Shown in pieces: positions 12,570-31,711 of a stretch of 64,000 nt of DNA. Each line of letters begins with the position of its first letter. Position 1 is the stretch's first letter. The stretch spans positions 310,001 to 374,000 of the forward strand of contig OU342824.1 of NCBI GenBank assembly GCA_910591455.2. Reading direction: 5' to 3'. The position numbers were made by a program, and so were the translations under genes. This stretch comes from Pholis gunnellus. Its lineage: Eukaryota > Chordata > Actinopteri > Perciformes > Pholidae. The notes under the pieces are model-generated. The model did no database searches, was not told where the DNA came from, and worked only from the letters and a program-made list of their open reading frames with translations.

Positions 12570-12815
12570 AGGGGAAAGTCCATCGACTGTCTATAAGAAG
12601 TGGACGTAGTCATCGTGGTGTCTCCTATTGGTTTGTGGACTGACATTTTGAAGCCTCGAATTCGGCATTGCCATCTTGGAATATGGCCGTCGGCATTTCG
12701 TTTTTTTCTCAACCAATGAACGAAGGTTAGCATATTTGGAATGTGGAGGAGTGACGTAGAGACGGTGTACACGTCTCTGGTTGAGGCAACCACCTGTCAA
12801 TCACAGTAAGCCACA
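12570..12815 (+). repeat. Interspersed repeat family A, copy 1
   Basis: Shares the landmarks of the family: GGACGTAGTCATCGTG, TTGGTTTGTGGACTG, GCCATCTTGGA, CATATTTGGAATGTGGAGGA and CTGTCAATCACAGTAAG. The 3' half is missing. Other copies are listed separately. Confidence 0.8.
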
Positions 12816-12829
12816 AAGTGGTTAGCCCA

Positions 12830-14425
12830 CATTTAAATGTGCATAACGTTAATCATGTTGCAGCCGGAGAGGCCGACGCTGGGACGTAGTTTGACTTGTG
12901 GTCGATCATATTTCTGCACTTAACACAAAAATATCCCCACTCTAAAGTTTGACTACACGTTTCCTCTAATGTCGGTAAGGTATCTTCTCGCAACGGCAGT
13001 TAACAACAACGATAGATGAAAAGTAATTCCTCTTCTGTTGTTACACTCCTTGCTGGTTTGTGTCTGCACAGGGGGATTTGCTGAGAGGGAGAACATCACA
13101 CAGAATATAGCTTAGCTGAAAGACTGGAAGCCTGCCTCTAAAGCTCCCTAATTAGCATTAGTTTGTTGTATGTTTGACCAGTACAGAAATAATGTCAAAG
13201 TTACATGCTGAACTACCCCTCTGTGGACAACAGCAGGTGTACGGTGGCTGTGTGCAGCCTCCTGGAGTCTTGTCATCGCATGTTTTTGCCAGGTCTGGTA
13301 CCAGGTACCCGAGCTAGGCTACCCACAACCTGACGTATTTAAAGCACAAGACAAGAGATTGACATCAATCGTCTTATCTAGCTCTAAAAAAGAAAGCAAA
13401 TCATCTTCCAACAATGTCTTGAAGGGTTTCAGCAGAACTATAGCATTCAGTTGGAAATGTGTCTGTGCCCATATGTGAATGTAAATCCAAATCTCACTCT
13501 CCTTTTAACATTATGGCTATTTGGATGATAGACCTGCAGCTGTAGTGTTAATGCTGCATGCTAATTCTGGCTTCATATCAAACCTATATAGAGTGACGTA
13601 TAATATGGTCTGAGTCACTCTAAAGCCCTTCACCGACATTTATATCAAATCTGGTTGCTCCTATATTTAGTTGTATATTTATGTGTTGAGTAACTCTGCA
13701 TCTATGCAACATTATTTAGGTGTCACAGCCCCAAAAACATCTATTAAAACAGTGGAACTGTAACAGGATGATTTCAGTGGCTTCTGCTACATTTGCTGCT
13801 GCGCTGAATGTGCCAGATCAGCCTGCTGTGTGTCAGTATGTACTGTGCCGGTGTGTGTGTGTTTGGTGCTTGTGTGAGTTGTATTCCAAGTATCCAGTGT
13901 TATAGAGCATCAGGGATTTGGAAGACACACACACACTCTGACAGTGGGCAGGTCAGCGGAGGAGGGTTTAAAAGCTTGGCACACACAGAGCGAGAGAGCG
14001 AGAGCGAGAGAGCGAGAGAGCGAGAGAGTGAGTGGAGGAGGGGAACACGTCAATGATGTAATCTGAGAAAAGCAGAAAGGAAGAGGAACACAGAGAGGGA
14101 GACTCTTCACTCTGATCACAAACTGATGTACTCTGAATAAATACAGATAATCACTCAGTTACTTGTTATCATTTGCATTCACAATTAGGTTACAGTTTAT
14201 TTACAGCACTGCTTAGTAGAAATAGGATGCATTTTCATTCTGATTGAATCAGGGCTGAGGATAGGATATTATTACCTCATTTCCATATCAGTTTGAATTG
14301 ACACATTTACTTCTGTAATGATAATATCTCTTCAAATACACCTTTGCACAAGCCTATCACAGTTATTTCCTCTTTGTGCCGAATAATAAAACAGAACCAA
14401 ACTGGAGACCATCCTGTGATGGGAT
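12830..14425. other. No gene seen
   Basis: No exon recognised. A fragment at about 13105-13155 (AGCTTAGCTGAAAGACTGGAA) resembles the internal part of the MITE at 60277-60774. A GAGC/GAGA tract lies at about 13988-14032. Confidence 0.5.
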
Positions 14426-14426
14426 C

Positions 14427-17470
<3,044 letters not shown>

Positions 17471-17478
17471 CACGGTTG

Positions 17479-17537
17479 AATGCACTTACTATAAGTCGCT
17501 TTGGATAAAATCATCAGCTATATAAATGTAATGTAAA
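17479..17537 (+). mobile_element. L2-type LINE 3' tail fragment
   Basis: ATAAGTCGCTTTGGATAAAA followed by TAAATGTAATGTAA is the conserved 3' end of fish L2-clade LINEs. The same tail occurs on the opposite strand at 33314-33376. Confidence 0.75.
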
Positions 17538-17539
17538 AA

Positions 17540-18630
17540 AAGTTTCTCTTCCATTACTTTGACAGCACTGTGTGATTGGGTTTGAAGCTCTTTGACAAAA
17601 ATTCACAAAGGTTTCAGGAAGATGTGACGGTGTTTTTCTTTGGTTTTGACTCGTTTGATTTCCTGAATCAGCACTCTACTGCGTGCTCTGACACAATCCC
17701 ATCCAGCTGGCCCCAGAATGACCATGCTAACTCACAATTGCCAGCAGGACTTTGTAGGACTTTAACCATACAACTGCTGCCAACATTTCTCTGACAGCAA
17801 TAACTCACACTCACACACACCAGACAGTGATATTCTTGGCATAATCCCAAATGTCTCTGTAATTACACGAACAGAGCAGCACTGCCTTCCTCACGCTAAG
17901 CTGGACTACAAGAAGGATATTGATATTAGGAGAGAAAGCGATGCTGGTAGAAAAAACAAAAATTAAGAGACACAGATTAACTGGTGCACATTAAGATGTG
18001 GAGGGGTTAAAGCAGGGGGGGGGGGGGGGGGGGGGGGGGGCCATGCCTTAATGTGGGAGTTAAGACAGAGGAAACCATTGCACTGAAAACATCCTCCACT
18101 CCCAACAAGAAGACCTCTATGAGGGTTATTTGGTCAGAACAGTGGGTCTTATTCCATCGTCATTTCTGATTGGCTGACAGATGTCAGTGAAAATGATGTA
18201 TTAGAAGACATTACTCATTACTTTAGGTCCTGAAGATGATGAAGGTTGGTTAACCTGTCCATTTGTTCAGCACTTAAGTCCAGAGCAAGGTGTCTCTACA
18301 TCTACTGGTCCACTCACTGTGGACACTCATGCTCACCAGAGGATGATTCCCAGTGATTTTGGTGACCTCCCTGACCTTTCCTCTCGGGCCCTACCAACAG
18401 GGCTGATGTAATGACCGGTTTAAGCCTATCACAGATATATCAACTTATACGTCATTCGATGAGTAACAAGAATAACAACAATATATAATATTAGAAAAAA
18501 TATCCTAAACAAGTTTTTACACTGTAACACTTGCATCTTGGCAAAAATTCTTTAAAAAACAAAATGTAAGGTTTAAAAAAGATCTGTTATGGATTTGCGT
18601 AAAAAAAAGAGTCTACAGCCATGCTCATAA
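17540..18630. other. No gene seen; G homopolymer
   Basis: Holds a run of about 26 G (18015-18040). No exon recognised. Confidence 0.6.
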
Positions 18631-18634
18631 TGAT

Positions 18635-18800
18635 ATTTTACAATGCTGGTATAATGTGCTGGCATACTAACATTTGCTAATTAGCACTAAACACAAAATA
18701 CAGCTGAGGCTGATGGGAATGTCATAAAGCAAAGTATTGGATAAATTGAAATGTTGATCTGATGATGGCACTGGAGGAAAGTCAATTCCCCTCGACATCT
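18635..18800 (+). repeat. Interspersed repeat family B, copy 1
   Basis: Landmarks CTAACATTTGCTAATTAGCA, CAGCTGAGGCTGATGGGAAT and GTCATAAAGCAAAGTATTGG are shared with 29080-29360. The family is familiar from percomorph fish genomes; its class is unknown to me. Confidence 0.75.
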
Positions 18801-20440
18801 TCAGGGCCACCGCTGACTAATACTTTGTACACAAGAAATATAAAATCTGAAGGGTAGATTGCTTTGGACTTGGACCTTGAGCAGGAATTGTTTTGTAAAA
18901 CTACCGTTCCCATGATCAAGAATCAACTTCAAAGTTAACCTTGGTGCCATGAAGACTGAACAAACTCCATTTGTTGATGAAGACCATGTAAGCTGATTGA
19001 CAGCCCCAAAAAATAAGATAGTAAGTGAAACTTGAGTTGGGTTTTGTAAAACAGTATTGGTCACACTACATAACCTGACCCGCCAGACGGTTTGTTACAC
19101 GGAACCATCTGAGAAGCCGTCATTGGAAACTGTTTGGAAAAGGGCAGAAACTTTAAAAATGAATGAACCATCCGTCAATCAAACTCTTGTTGAAGCCAGT
19201 CGGGAGAAGAGCGAAAAGATCTTTCCCATAGAGAGAAGCCTTCAGTGTAGTTCTTTGCTCTTCTTTCAATGAAGAAATACTCTCAGTTCTGATATATAAT
19301 GGATACTATTGCAGCATTGAAGATAACCTCTTCTCTTGTTTAGAATGAACAGTTGCCACTCCGTGTCGTGTCACATACACCACACTAGCCACGCCCCTAG
19401 CTGCCAGCAGCTCCTCACAGGACGCTGATTGGTCTTTTCAGACTGCAAGCTGGATTCGTGTGATCCCCTGATCCCGCGAGAATCCACCATAACTGGAACC
19501 ATAATTTACTACATGAACATCACGCTGTATTGAAGAAGACTTGAAGACTGAGACCGTAAACTCATGTTTACAATGTTTACTGAGGTAATAAATCAAGTGA
19601 GAAGTAGAGTAGAATGCAAATTGTAAGACACTTCAGCATCACCTTCACTCTGCAGAACCAGAGAATGTCGCCTGCTTGAGACAGAAATAATACATTTAAA
19701 AGACTTTCTAAAACTACCAGCAAACACAAATTTCTACTTAATACATGTATCCGAAAACCTTTGTTTTCTCAAAATATGTTTTTGTCAAATCTTTTTCCTT
19801 ATTAGATTTTATTCTCAGTTATATTTTTTATCATATTATTTATTTATATAGCTTGCAAGAACAATTATTCATACCTCCCACTGCCCCATAGTTTCCAATG
19901 AAGTTGAATTGCTTTATGTAATTTCCCACTCAATCCTGTTTCATCATCCAAACCAAATAAATCTATTCTCTAAGTATTGCTTTGTGTTGGGGGGGGGTAT
20001 TGCCATCGAAGCTCTCAGGCTACATGTCTGCTTTTATGAGCACCGACCTAAAAAGACTAACACTTGTATCGCTCTCATTTTAGATACACTTTCTGCCTCT
20101 CTAAGAACAGCACTCACAGATCATCCTGCCAAAGCCTGGTGGGAGTACACGTAACGCTCTCACACATGAGGCATGAGTGGCCCCCCCACACCTGGAATCT
20201 CTGCAGCCGTTTTTAGGTTTCAAACAGAACATTCAACTTACTAACAGATACAGAATAAAATAATTGATCTTTTGTCAATATCTGCCTCTCACTTCCATCG
20301 TTCATTGTGCATTATGCAGATACAGTAGAGAGAGCAATAGACCACGATCACACAACCCACACTCCTCCCACTGCTGGAAATTTGAACCACAGAGTCGGAG
20401 CAGGAGGATTCCATAAAGACACTCAATGTTTCAGCAGCTG
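18800..20440. other. No gene seen; one family A fragment
   Basis: No exon recognised. The only identified repeat is the family A fragment at 19500-19665. Confidence 0.5.
19500..19665 (+). repeat. Interspersed repeat family A, copy 2 (3' part)
   Basis: ACATGAACATCACGCTGTAT, GAAGAAGACTTGAAGACTGA and TTTACTGAGGTAATAAATCA match the second half of the other copies; it ends near CACTCTGCAGAACC. Confidence 0.75.
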
Positions 20441-20883
20441 CCTCTTGGACCCTTAGCCTATTTTTAGGCCTCTGCTCGAAAATTGAATACCCATACTCAA
20501 GAGAGTGTAGATCTCTAACTACTATTTGAATAATTTTTTTTTTTTAATAACAGAAACACTTGTGAGATTTGTTCAGATGGGTAAATATTGTGTATATGTT
20601 ACTGGTTAATAGTAAATGAAGATAGCACACAGCTCAAATTGAAAATTGTCAGGTTTGCCTGAAAAAAAAGCAATTTTATTGTTAATATTTTTTTTTATGA
20701 GGCCCTGGCTAGCCTAAATCATAGCACAACAGGTCAAGGGTCTCTCTGCAATTTTTTACTTTGATAAAGTAAAGAATAAAAAAGTTTGAGAGGTTTCAGT
20801 ACAGAGAATTTAGGTGAGGTCATCATTTTGGAACCATGTTCCATTGCACTTTAATATACTATATAACTATATATTTCACTTGT

Positions 20884-22228
20884 TCAGTGTGGCTTTGTGG
20901 CACAAAGGCAGTAAAACTGCCTGTGCCAAAGCACACTGACTGTAATCCTGGGGGCTTAATAATAATCTTTATCCAGAAAAGTTTGGCACGCTTCTCCTCA
21001 CACAGCGGCGCGAAAAGTATATCCAAACGTGCGGCCTGATCGGGAATGGTGTGCTATGACTTTTATAAGAGATTTGCCCGGTTTTCCCGAAAATCCCGAA
21101 AAAACGGAGCAAAATCGCCCCATTGACTTGAATGGGGTTTTGGCGTGAAGAGAGCAAAAAAAACACTGAACTTGGATCCATATTGACAAGCCATACTTTA
21201 ACGTAGAAAAATGATTTAAAGTTTAAAACGTAGACAAAACGCTGGACGTTATTGAGCAAAATGGACATTTTGATAGCTAGCACAGTTTTCATGAAGTCGC
21301 AGATTAAGTTTCAGGAACATTTTGGGTCCATTTCAGATTTTAGAATGGGTGTGTATTGCGCAGCTCGTTAAGGGCGAGAGTGAGGGCATAATTGTCAGAG
21401 TGGAGCGGAGCAGGAAAATATTCTGTGATTTCTTCAAACAAATTGCTCAGAGTCCCACAATTTTCACTCTTCATGCATTATTGTTTGCAAAAAAGTTAGC
21501 TAATCGGGTGCTGGTCTAGAGAAATGACTGTGGAATCCAGCACATTTACACATTTTGCACTACAGACCTTAATTGACAGGAAAACCAACATGGCAACCAG
21601 TTACACACACACGCACGCAGGCTCTCTCTGTCTATCTCTCTACACACACTGTCTCTCTCTGTCTCTCTCTCTCTCTGCCTGTCTGTCTGTCTTTCTCTCT
21701 CTCTGTCTGTCTGTCTGCCTGTCTCACTCACTCACTCTGTCTCACTCACTCACTCTATCCGTGTCCCCCCCATTTCAAAATAAAAGCCCCACAGAGTGAA
21801 TTCTAACTGGAATACTTGTGATGAAGCCTGCCATTTAATAACCTTTGTGTTTGTGTCAAACATTATGAATATGTCTCCTCTCCCCCTCTCTCACCCACCC
21901 AGTACCACCCTTTCAAAATAAAAGCCCCATAGATTAACTGTATCTTAACATGAAGCTCAGAATGAGGTTCGTACAGAAATGATGGGAGCTAACGCTCCCA
22001 TCATTTCCAAAGGCTTCTCAAACAAAGATGTATATGTCCAGTACAGAAATGACGGGAGCCATTTGTGGACTGTCAATCCAAGAGTATGAATCTAAAATGC
22101 AGAAAAGAGAGAAGCTCTATCTCAATTGAACCTGAACGACACTGCCGTTAACATCGGCGTGTGTGTATATTGCGACGTCTTCGGGCAGTAGAAGCCACAC
22201 TGTCAAAATTTCTTGCGAAATTTTCTAG
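20884..22228 (+). mobile_element. Non-autonomous Helentron-type Helitron, copy 1
   Basis: Starts TCAGTGTGGCTT and ends TTCTAG. The 11-bp CAGTGTGGCTT at the 5' end (20885-20895) is found inverted near the 3' end as AAGCCACACTG (22192-22202). A hairpin with 8-bp arms (AAAATTTC, loop TTGC, GAAATTTT; 22205-22224) sits directly before the terminal CTAG. Subterminal inverted repeats plus a 3' hairpin, with insertion between two T, is the Helentron arrangement. There is no coding frame for Rep/helicase. Inside are further perfect hairpins: GGCACA..GGCAGT / ACTGCCTGTGCC (20899-20927) and a 13-bp arm AAATGATGGGAGC (21977-22006). Confidence 0.8.
21600..21765. repeat. CT/CTGT-rich tract
   Basis: An impure CT, CTGT and CACT tract inside Helentron copy 1. 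Confidence 0.85.
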
Positions 22229-22507
22229 TTTTATCAATAACATTGTTCAAACATCCAAATCCAGCAGTTTGGCATCAATTTGAGAGCCAGGGTCCTCTCA
22301 GAGCCTGTAAACCATGGATCCATTTTCATCTGACTGCAGTCTTCATGTGTGTGAGTGGTGCTTTCTGGGTCTATGATTGGTCAAATTCAGACTATGACAC
22401 CTCTTTCGAAAGTCAGAGTCTCAGGGAGACACTGGGCGTAAGCTGGTGTTGATTGACAGAATCGTTACCCAGTAAAAATCCAAAATTCGCCTTCCTGCGC
22501 CATGCGT

Positions 22508-23046
22508 AAAACCAATGCGTAAAAACTGCCTGTGCCAAAGCACACTGACTGTAATCCTGCGGGCTTCTTTCTTTCTTTATTTATTTATCCAGAAAAGTTT
22601 GGCACGCTTCTCCTCACACAGCGTTGCCAACAGCAGCGCGAAAAGTATATCCAAACGTGCAGCCTGATCGGGAATTGTGTGCTATGACTTTTATAAGAGA
22701 TTCGCCCAGCGGTTTTCCCGAAAATCCCGAAAAACGGAGCAAAATCGCCCCATTGACTTGAATGGGGTTTTGGCGTGAAGAGAGCAAAAAAAAACACTGA
22801 ACTTTGGACCCATATTGACAAGCCGTGTCACATTTTTAACACCACAAACATAAAAAAAACACATCAGCGCGTTCGGCAGAGTCTTATCTTTCTCACGGTA
22901 TCCATATTTTGGCACTCAGACTTGTTCAAAATCACTGTTTACTGTAATGTTTCTTACCGGTAACATCAGCGTGTGTAGCTATATATTGCGACGTCTTCGG
23001 GCAGTAGAAGCCACACTGTCAAAATTTCTTTTGCGAAATTTTCTAG
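22508..23046 (+). mobile_element. Helentron-type element, copy 2, deleted
   Basis: Begins at AAAACTGCCTGTGCCAAAGC, which is position 30 of copy 1, so the 5' terminus is missing, and a large internal deletion follows the ATATTGACAAGCC landmark. The 3' end is complete: GAAGCCACACTGTC, hairpin, CTAG at 23043-23046. It contains a piece (CACGGTATCCATATTTTGGC) absent from copy 1 but present in copy 3. Confidence 0.8.
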
Positions 23047-23049
23047 TTA

Positions 23050-24470
23050 TTTAGTATAATGCTGTATAATTGTGTTTGCAGTGTGTAAAATGGTTTACAT
23101 GATTAAGTTGCTCAGAATTGTTTCTTTAATTCGGTATATAGCATGTGTGTAGCATTAATAATATTTATTTATGAAAAATCCATTCTACGACATTCGTAAC
23201 CAAATGTCGGAACCGAGCGAACCCCCTTGGGATAGTTCGGGCCCAAGAGGTTTTAATCACGCTGGTCAGTGACTCTGCACACAGTCGTCTACAAAACCAC
23301 CACGAGCAGGATGGCTTTTCAGTCGTGTTGTACGTGTGCTTTGCTTTGTGAACATCTTTCATCGTAGCAAGCCTCACATGCACTGCTGAACTGGAGTATG
23401 ATTACATTAAACTCAGTAGCATCATGCATTGGACAGACTATGTCAGCTTGATGACAATCAGAGAGCAACCATAACCCCACGCAGCATAAGCAGTTGGGTA
23501 GAGAGACCATCGCAGGAAACATGTGTGAACTACAAATTCCCAACTATCCATTTTTCTATGTCGCAGTGCAAGGAACTCCTGGATTACCATTCATCCACGT
23601 TGTTCTCTTCTAGGGGCCACTAGTAGAGCTTAAGAATAGCTGAGGGCAAACTTTAGTCTTCTACTGTATATATGAATATAGCACACATAGCTCTAACCCT
23701 GTAAGGAGAGCAACATTACAGGTTGTGAGACAGCCGTTAAGAAGTCGTGGTCATTTCATTTCTGTGACATCACGATCTAGCACCAAATATGGACCAATCT
23801 ACAAAATACTCTACACAGGTAATCCAAATCAACTAATATTTATTATCCCCTTGTGTTAGTAGTTGACATGTTGACACTACAAGAAAGCGTCATTTGAAAA
23901 AAGAATTCTTTAACAGTTTTGCCAGATTGATTGATTAGAAGCAGATCATTGTATTCTAAGTCTTCAAACGTTTGCTAGTTCCAGCTTCTCATATGTGACA
24001 AATGACATCACTGCAAATCAAATATCTTTGGATCGTGGAGACACCAGACTGGGCTCTCAAATTATAAAATGTCTAATTTATAAAGTCAACAATTAACAAA
24101 AAATTATATGAAATTTTAAACATAATAGATAATAATAATTATTAGTTGCTTCCCTTTAGCATCTATCTGAACTAATTCCATTCAAATAACACCCTATGTC
24201 AAGTTATTTAAAGGTACCTTTTACACAATGTACTGTAGCTGTCATAAAAATGCTCAGCCAAGTGAAAGTGGAAACGGCCCATCACAGTAAACCACTTCAG
24301 CTCCATTTGTTCCTGATGAGTGTTGGATGTTTTATGAGATGCTCCAGAAGGACAACACATCCCTCTGCCTTTGAGTAGACATCAGGTCATCAGCTATCAC
24401 TCTCCCCATGCACCCTGAAGCCTGTCCAAACCTCTCTATTCATCCCACCATCCCATCCATCCATCCACGC
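23050..24470. other. No gene seen
   Basis: No exon or known repeat recognised; AT-rich towards the right. Confidence 0.5.
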
Positions 24471-24476
24471 TATAAA

Positions 24477-24628
<152 letters not shown>

Positions 24629-24629
24629 T

Positions 24630-26000
24630 TAAACAGCAAATAGATGCACCAAGTCAAACGGTAAGTTACATTCCAACATGCAGGATACAGACTCAAAACA
24701 CAATCCCAAGCACAAGTATGGTATACACACACACAAAAGCTTGTTGCTATGTTTGTGCAGTGTCAGCAGAAAAAAGGGCCAATTAAGCTTTTGTTTGTGT
24801 TTGCAATAAAACATTAATAACCGTGAGGAGCGTCTGCAGAGAAAGGCACTGAGCTCACACAGGCTGCAATCTGTGTCTCCACTCTAATCTGGATACACAA
24901 GTACAGCTGGTGTGCTGCTGTTGTACTGCTCATTGGCACTACGGTAGGGAGATGCAACTCCAGACTCACAATGGTGACATGCTCATAAACTACCAAACAG
25001 TACAAAAAGTAGTGACATGTAAAAGCAGTAATACCTCGACCAGCTGTAACATTAAAAGACTTCCTGAACAGTGATGCATCGGTAATGATAATAAATCCAA
25101 TGACAACTGTTAAAGTGGACCTTTTGCTGCCAAACACTTTTTAATACTAACTGCTTTTCCTTGAGTAAAAGATCTCAATACTTGGTCCACCACTGGTAGA
25201 GCACTTGTAAAGCATACCATCCTCCATAACAGTTATCCAGAAAGCTATGGACTACAACTAAATGTGGACCATTGCAATATTAATTTTCTAACCTGGTATG
25301 ATGTCCTAGTAGGATCAGAAAGTACATAATTCCAGGTATTCACCAAATTAACTTCAATTACATCTTAGTTCTAGGGTTGTAACAAATTGTTCAAAGCTTC
25401 GAAGTTTCATTCACAATATTGACATTAAAATGTTGTATCAACTTCTTGCAAATAAATATCAGGCTTCTCTAAAAATATTAGTATTATACTATTAAAATGT
25501 AAAATTGCATTCCAGGAGGGTTTCCGACTCGTAGGGATCCAAAAATGTCCAATACCTCCAGAACAGTTGACATTTGGTTAAGCTTTACCTATTTCTCATT
25601 TGTTTGAAATAGTGACAACCGTAGAGACAAATAAATCCATCAAAGTTTTGGTTCAGCTGTATTCAGTGAGAGGAGAACAGCATTTACATAGTGCACAGTA
25701 CCCACAGCATATGTGTAAATGGCATGGTGTTCTCCTTCTGGTCACTCGGTCACTGGTGTATCGTACCATCAGGCTGCACTCACGGGCCAATTAGAGGCTT
25801 TAACACCAGTGTGCTAGAGCACAGAGCCATCGTGTGTAGATCTATATCTTTTGGCAGCAATAGCAATTAGCCTGTCCAACAGTTTGAACCCAAGAAATGA
25901 ACATGCGTGTTTGTGTGTGTGTTGGCAACTTGCCACAATTATCATCACATTTCCATGGCCAACTGGGTAGATCTTGCAAATGAGCTGACATCAGCAAGAG
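24630..26000. other. No gene seen
   Basis: No exon or known repeat recognised. Confidence 0.5.
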
Positions 26001-29070
<3,070 letters not shown>

Positions 29071-29079
29071 ATTAAATAT

Positions 29080-29360
29080 AACGTTGGCATGCTAACATGC
29101 TCACAATGCCAACGCTAACGTGCTGATGTTTAGGATGATCATCATCCTAGTTTAGCATGTCAGTATGCTAACGTTTGCTAATTAGCATTAAAACGCAAAG
29201 TGCAGCTGAGGCTAACGGCAATGTCTTGCAGATATTTGGTCATAAGCCAAAGTGTTGTGCAAATAAAAATTTAGACTGGACGATGGTGATGGATGTAAAA
29301 GTAGTGGAAGTCATCCTGTGGGTTTCATGAATATCTGAACCAAATCATAACAATGCATGC
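29080..29360 (+). repeat. Interspersed repeat family B, copy 2
   Basis: Matches 18635-18800 (GCTAACGTTTGCTAATTAGC, GTGCAGCTGAGGCTAACGGC) and is longer at both ends. Confidence 0.75.
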
Positions 29361-29778
29361 AACTAGGGCAGAACACGAAAGGCTATGGTCAATAAAAACA
29401 CAGGGATGAAGAACCCTTTGTGACGGTTCTCTTGGATCATCAATGTGCTCCGCATGGTGTCATGATGATCTGTCCATTAGATTACGAGACTCCATGTGTT
29501 AAGGCCACTGTGTGAAGAATTTTGTGCGATCACATCTTTCAAATGATTCGGACGGCCTGAAAAAAACAACCTCAGAAAAACATGTGTGCAGTCCATGTTT
29601 TGCTCTCAGCCGTTCATTCTGTGTCCTCAGAGTGGATTTGAAATTCTACAAGTTGGTATTTTAACCTGAGGGTAGTGCTACAGGGGAGAGTGTTTAACAT
29701 GGAAACAATTCATAATGGCAAAAACAATTGCAAGAGACTTAAGAGACAGGAATGGATAATAGGTGGCTGTTCAAACAA

Positions 29779-29821
29779 TGGCTGTGTGGCTGTGTTTATG
29801 GCTGTGTGGCTGTGTTTATGG
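29779..29821. repeat. 20-bp tandem duplication
   Basis: GGCTGTGTGGCTGTGTTTAT occurs twice in tandem. Confidence 0.9.
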
Positions 29822-30589
29822 CTTGGCGGCGGCATCATCATTTACGTTCTGCAGTGAGATAAAAAACGTGTTACATGTCATGGTTCCTCAGTCACGGAGC
29901 TCCTCTCATCTGCCCTGTGCTCTCATCTCATTTCATTGGTCCTCCCTCCTCTCCCCACTTCTCCGCTGACTCGTTCCTCTCCTCTATTTTCTTGCGTCTC
30001 CTCTGCACTAGAACATTCCGCCACGATCAATCAGATTACATAAGAGCACTGCAGTGAGAAGCAGTGAGGAACGAGAGAAGCAAAGAAGTGAGGGGTGCCT
30101 GCCGTCTCACTTTCCCTCTTTTACACTACTATTCCTTTCTCTCTTTCATCCCTGCTCCCACACACACACACGAACAGCTGATCCTTTCTGCAAGTGTCCA
30201 CACTGCTGTGAGGTTCGTGCAAAAGGTGGTTTCTTCAACTGTTAGAAATTTGGCAGCTTGATGAAAAGAGATTCATATTCCTCCAGAGCACAGAAAGACT
30301 ATCAAATATCTAGAGGGTTAATGGAGCCATGGCAGAATACCAATGACTCAACAGTTACCAATCCAAGACATTTCTACACCTGGCTACTGCACCTCCTAAA
30401 ACTGCACCCATTGAACATAAAGCCTAAAGTGTGCTTACAACTCAAAGCTTTAGTAAAACTCAAATTACCACCTCACAGATGTATGCCTCTGCCAACCAGT
30501 CAAATTGTAGTTTACAGCCATGTCCGTCCAAAGTGTGATCATTTTATCCTATTAGACATTTGAGTGAAATTATCATAATTAGCATCAAA

Positions 30590-30785
30590 ATTCTTGAGCT
30601 ATAACCAAAAAACGTGTTTTGTGAGATCACAGGGACCTTTGACCACCAAATCTTAAACAGTGCATCATTGTGTCCACGTGGACCTTTGCGCCAAATTTGA
30701 AGAAATTCCTTCCAGGCGTTTCTGAGATACTGCGTTCACGAGAATGGGACGGACGGAGAGACGGACGTGCAGAATTATTACATGA
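30590..30785 (+). repeat. Fish interspersed repeat fragment
   Basis: Stretches such as CCTTTGACCACCAAATC, GCCAAATTTGAAGAAATTCC and CGAGAATGGGACGGACGGA are, from memory, common in percomorph genomes. I know no class for it and there is no second copy in the window. Confidence 0.5.
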
Positions 30786-31099
30786 ATGCACACAGCACTT
30801 GAAAGCAGCTACACAGCAGGTCTTCAGAGTCAGCGTGGCGGAGTAAAGAGGGACGCGATCAGGACAATAGTTGTTGAAAAATGACTGACGAGCATTTCTA
30901 ATGAGCAGATGTGGTCTGAAATGACTTGGCTGTGGGAGTAGCAGTAGAAGTGCACAGCAGCAAGACAGAAGAGCAAAAGCAGGACAAAACATAAAGCCAG
31001 AGCTAGGCCGATAAATCGGCCAGGGCTTTGTATCAGCCAGTATTAGCTCATACAGATATATCACAAAAAGGTGTGCATGTCGGCCTATTGCGTACAAAT

Positions 31100-31703
31100 T
31101 AGGGCTGCAACTAACGATTATTTTAATAATCGATTAATCTGTCGATTATTTGTTCGATTAATCGATCGGATAAAAAAAACAAAAAAGCATTCATTTCCAA
31201 CCCTTTAATCAAAAACAGAGCTGACAGTGCACATTCACAGAGCAACACATCTTCACAAAGTGCACAAACAGGTTGCTCGAACATCCCTGAGCTGTTAAAG
31301 TCATTATTTAAAAAAATAAATGGACTAATATCAGGAGTGGGGTTCAGCGGGTTTACCCACGCCTCTCAGTGAAGGGTAGACACGCGCTGATCCACTCAGT
31401 GAACGGCTTTCAGGCCGATAAGCCACGCCCCCTCTCCGGCGCGTCCAGCGCGATACACGCGAATGAACACAAATAGTCCCCGGAGATACCGGCCGCGTTC
31501 ATCGCGTTCACCGCGTTTGGTGTTCACACACCAACACCAAACGCGCTGAAGAGGTCCCCGGCGATCGCGACGCCGGCGCGAATGACGCGAAAATATTACA
31601 AATCGCGTAAATCAACTTCCGGTGTTGTCATGGCAACGTTTATATGCCAACTCTTTTAATAATCGATTTTTATCGATTTTATCGATTCGTTGTTGCAGCC
31701 CTA
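31100..31703. mobile_element. Non-autonomous hAT element (MITE)
   Basis: Ends TAGGGCTGCAAC and GTTGCAGCCCTA, flanked by perfect 8-bp duplications GTACAAAT (31092-31099 and 31704-31711). The outer parts are AT-rich with ATCGATTAATCG-type motifs; the middle (about 31370-31600) is strongly CpG-rich and contains a 13-bp hairpin, CGCGTTTGGTGTT / AACACCAAACGCG (31512-31545). No coding capacity. Confidence 0.95.
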
Positions 31704-31711
31704 GTACAAAT

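Larger units (their letters stand above)
20450..22500 (+). repeat. Interspersed repeat family C, interrupted by a Helentron-type element
   Basis: 20450-20883 and 22229 to about 22500 together match the uninterrupted copy at about 63140-63900: TTTTAGGCCTCT, ATACCCATACTCAA, GGTTTGCCTGAAAAAAAAGC, ATATACTATATAACTATATA and, after the gap, CAGCAGTTTGGCATCA and CTATGATTGGTC. The interruption is exactly the element at 20884-22228. Confidence 0.85.
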
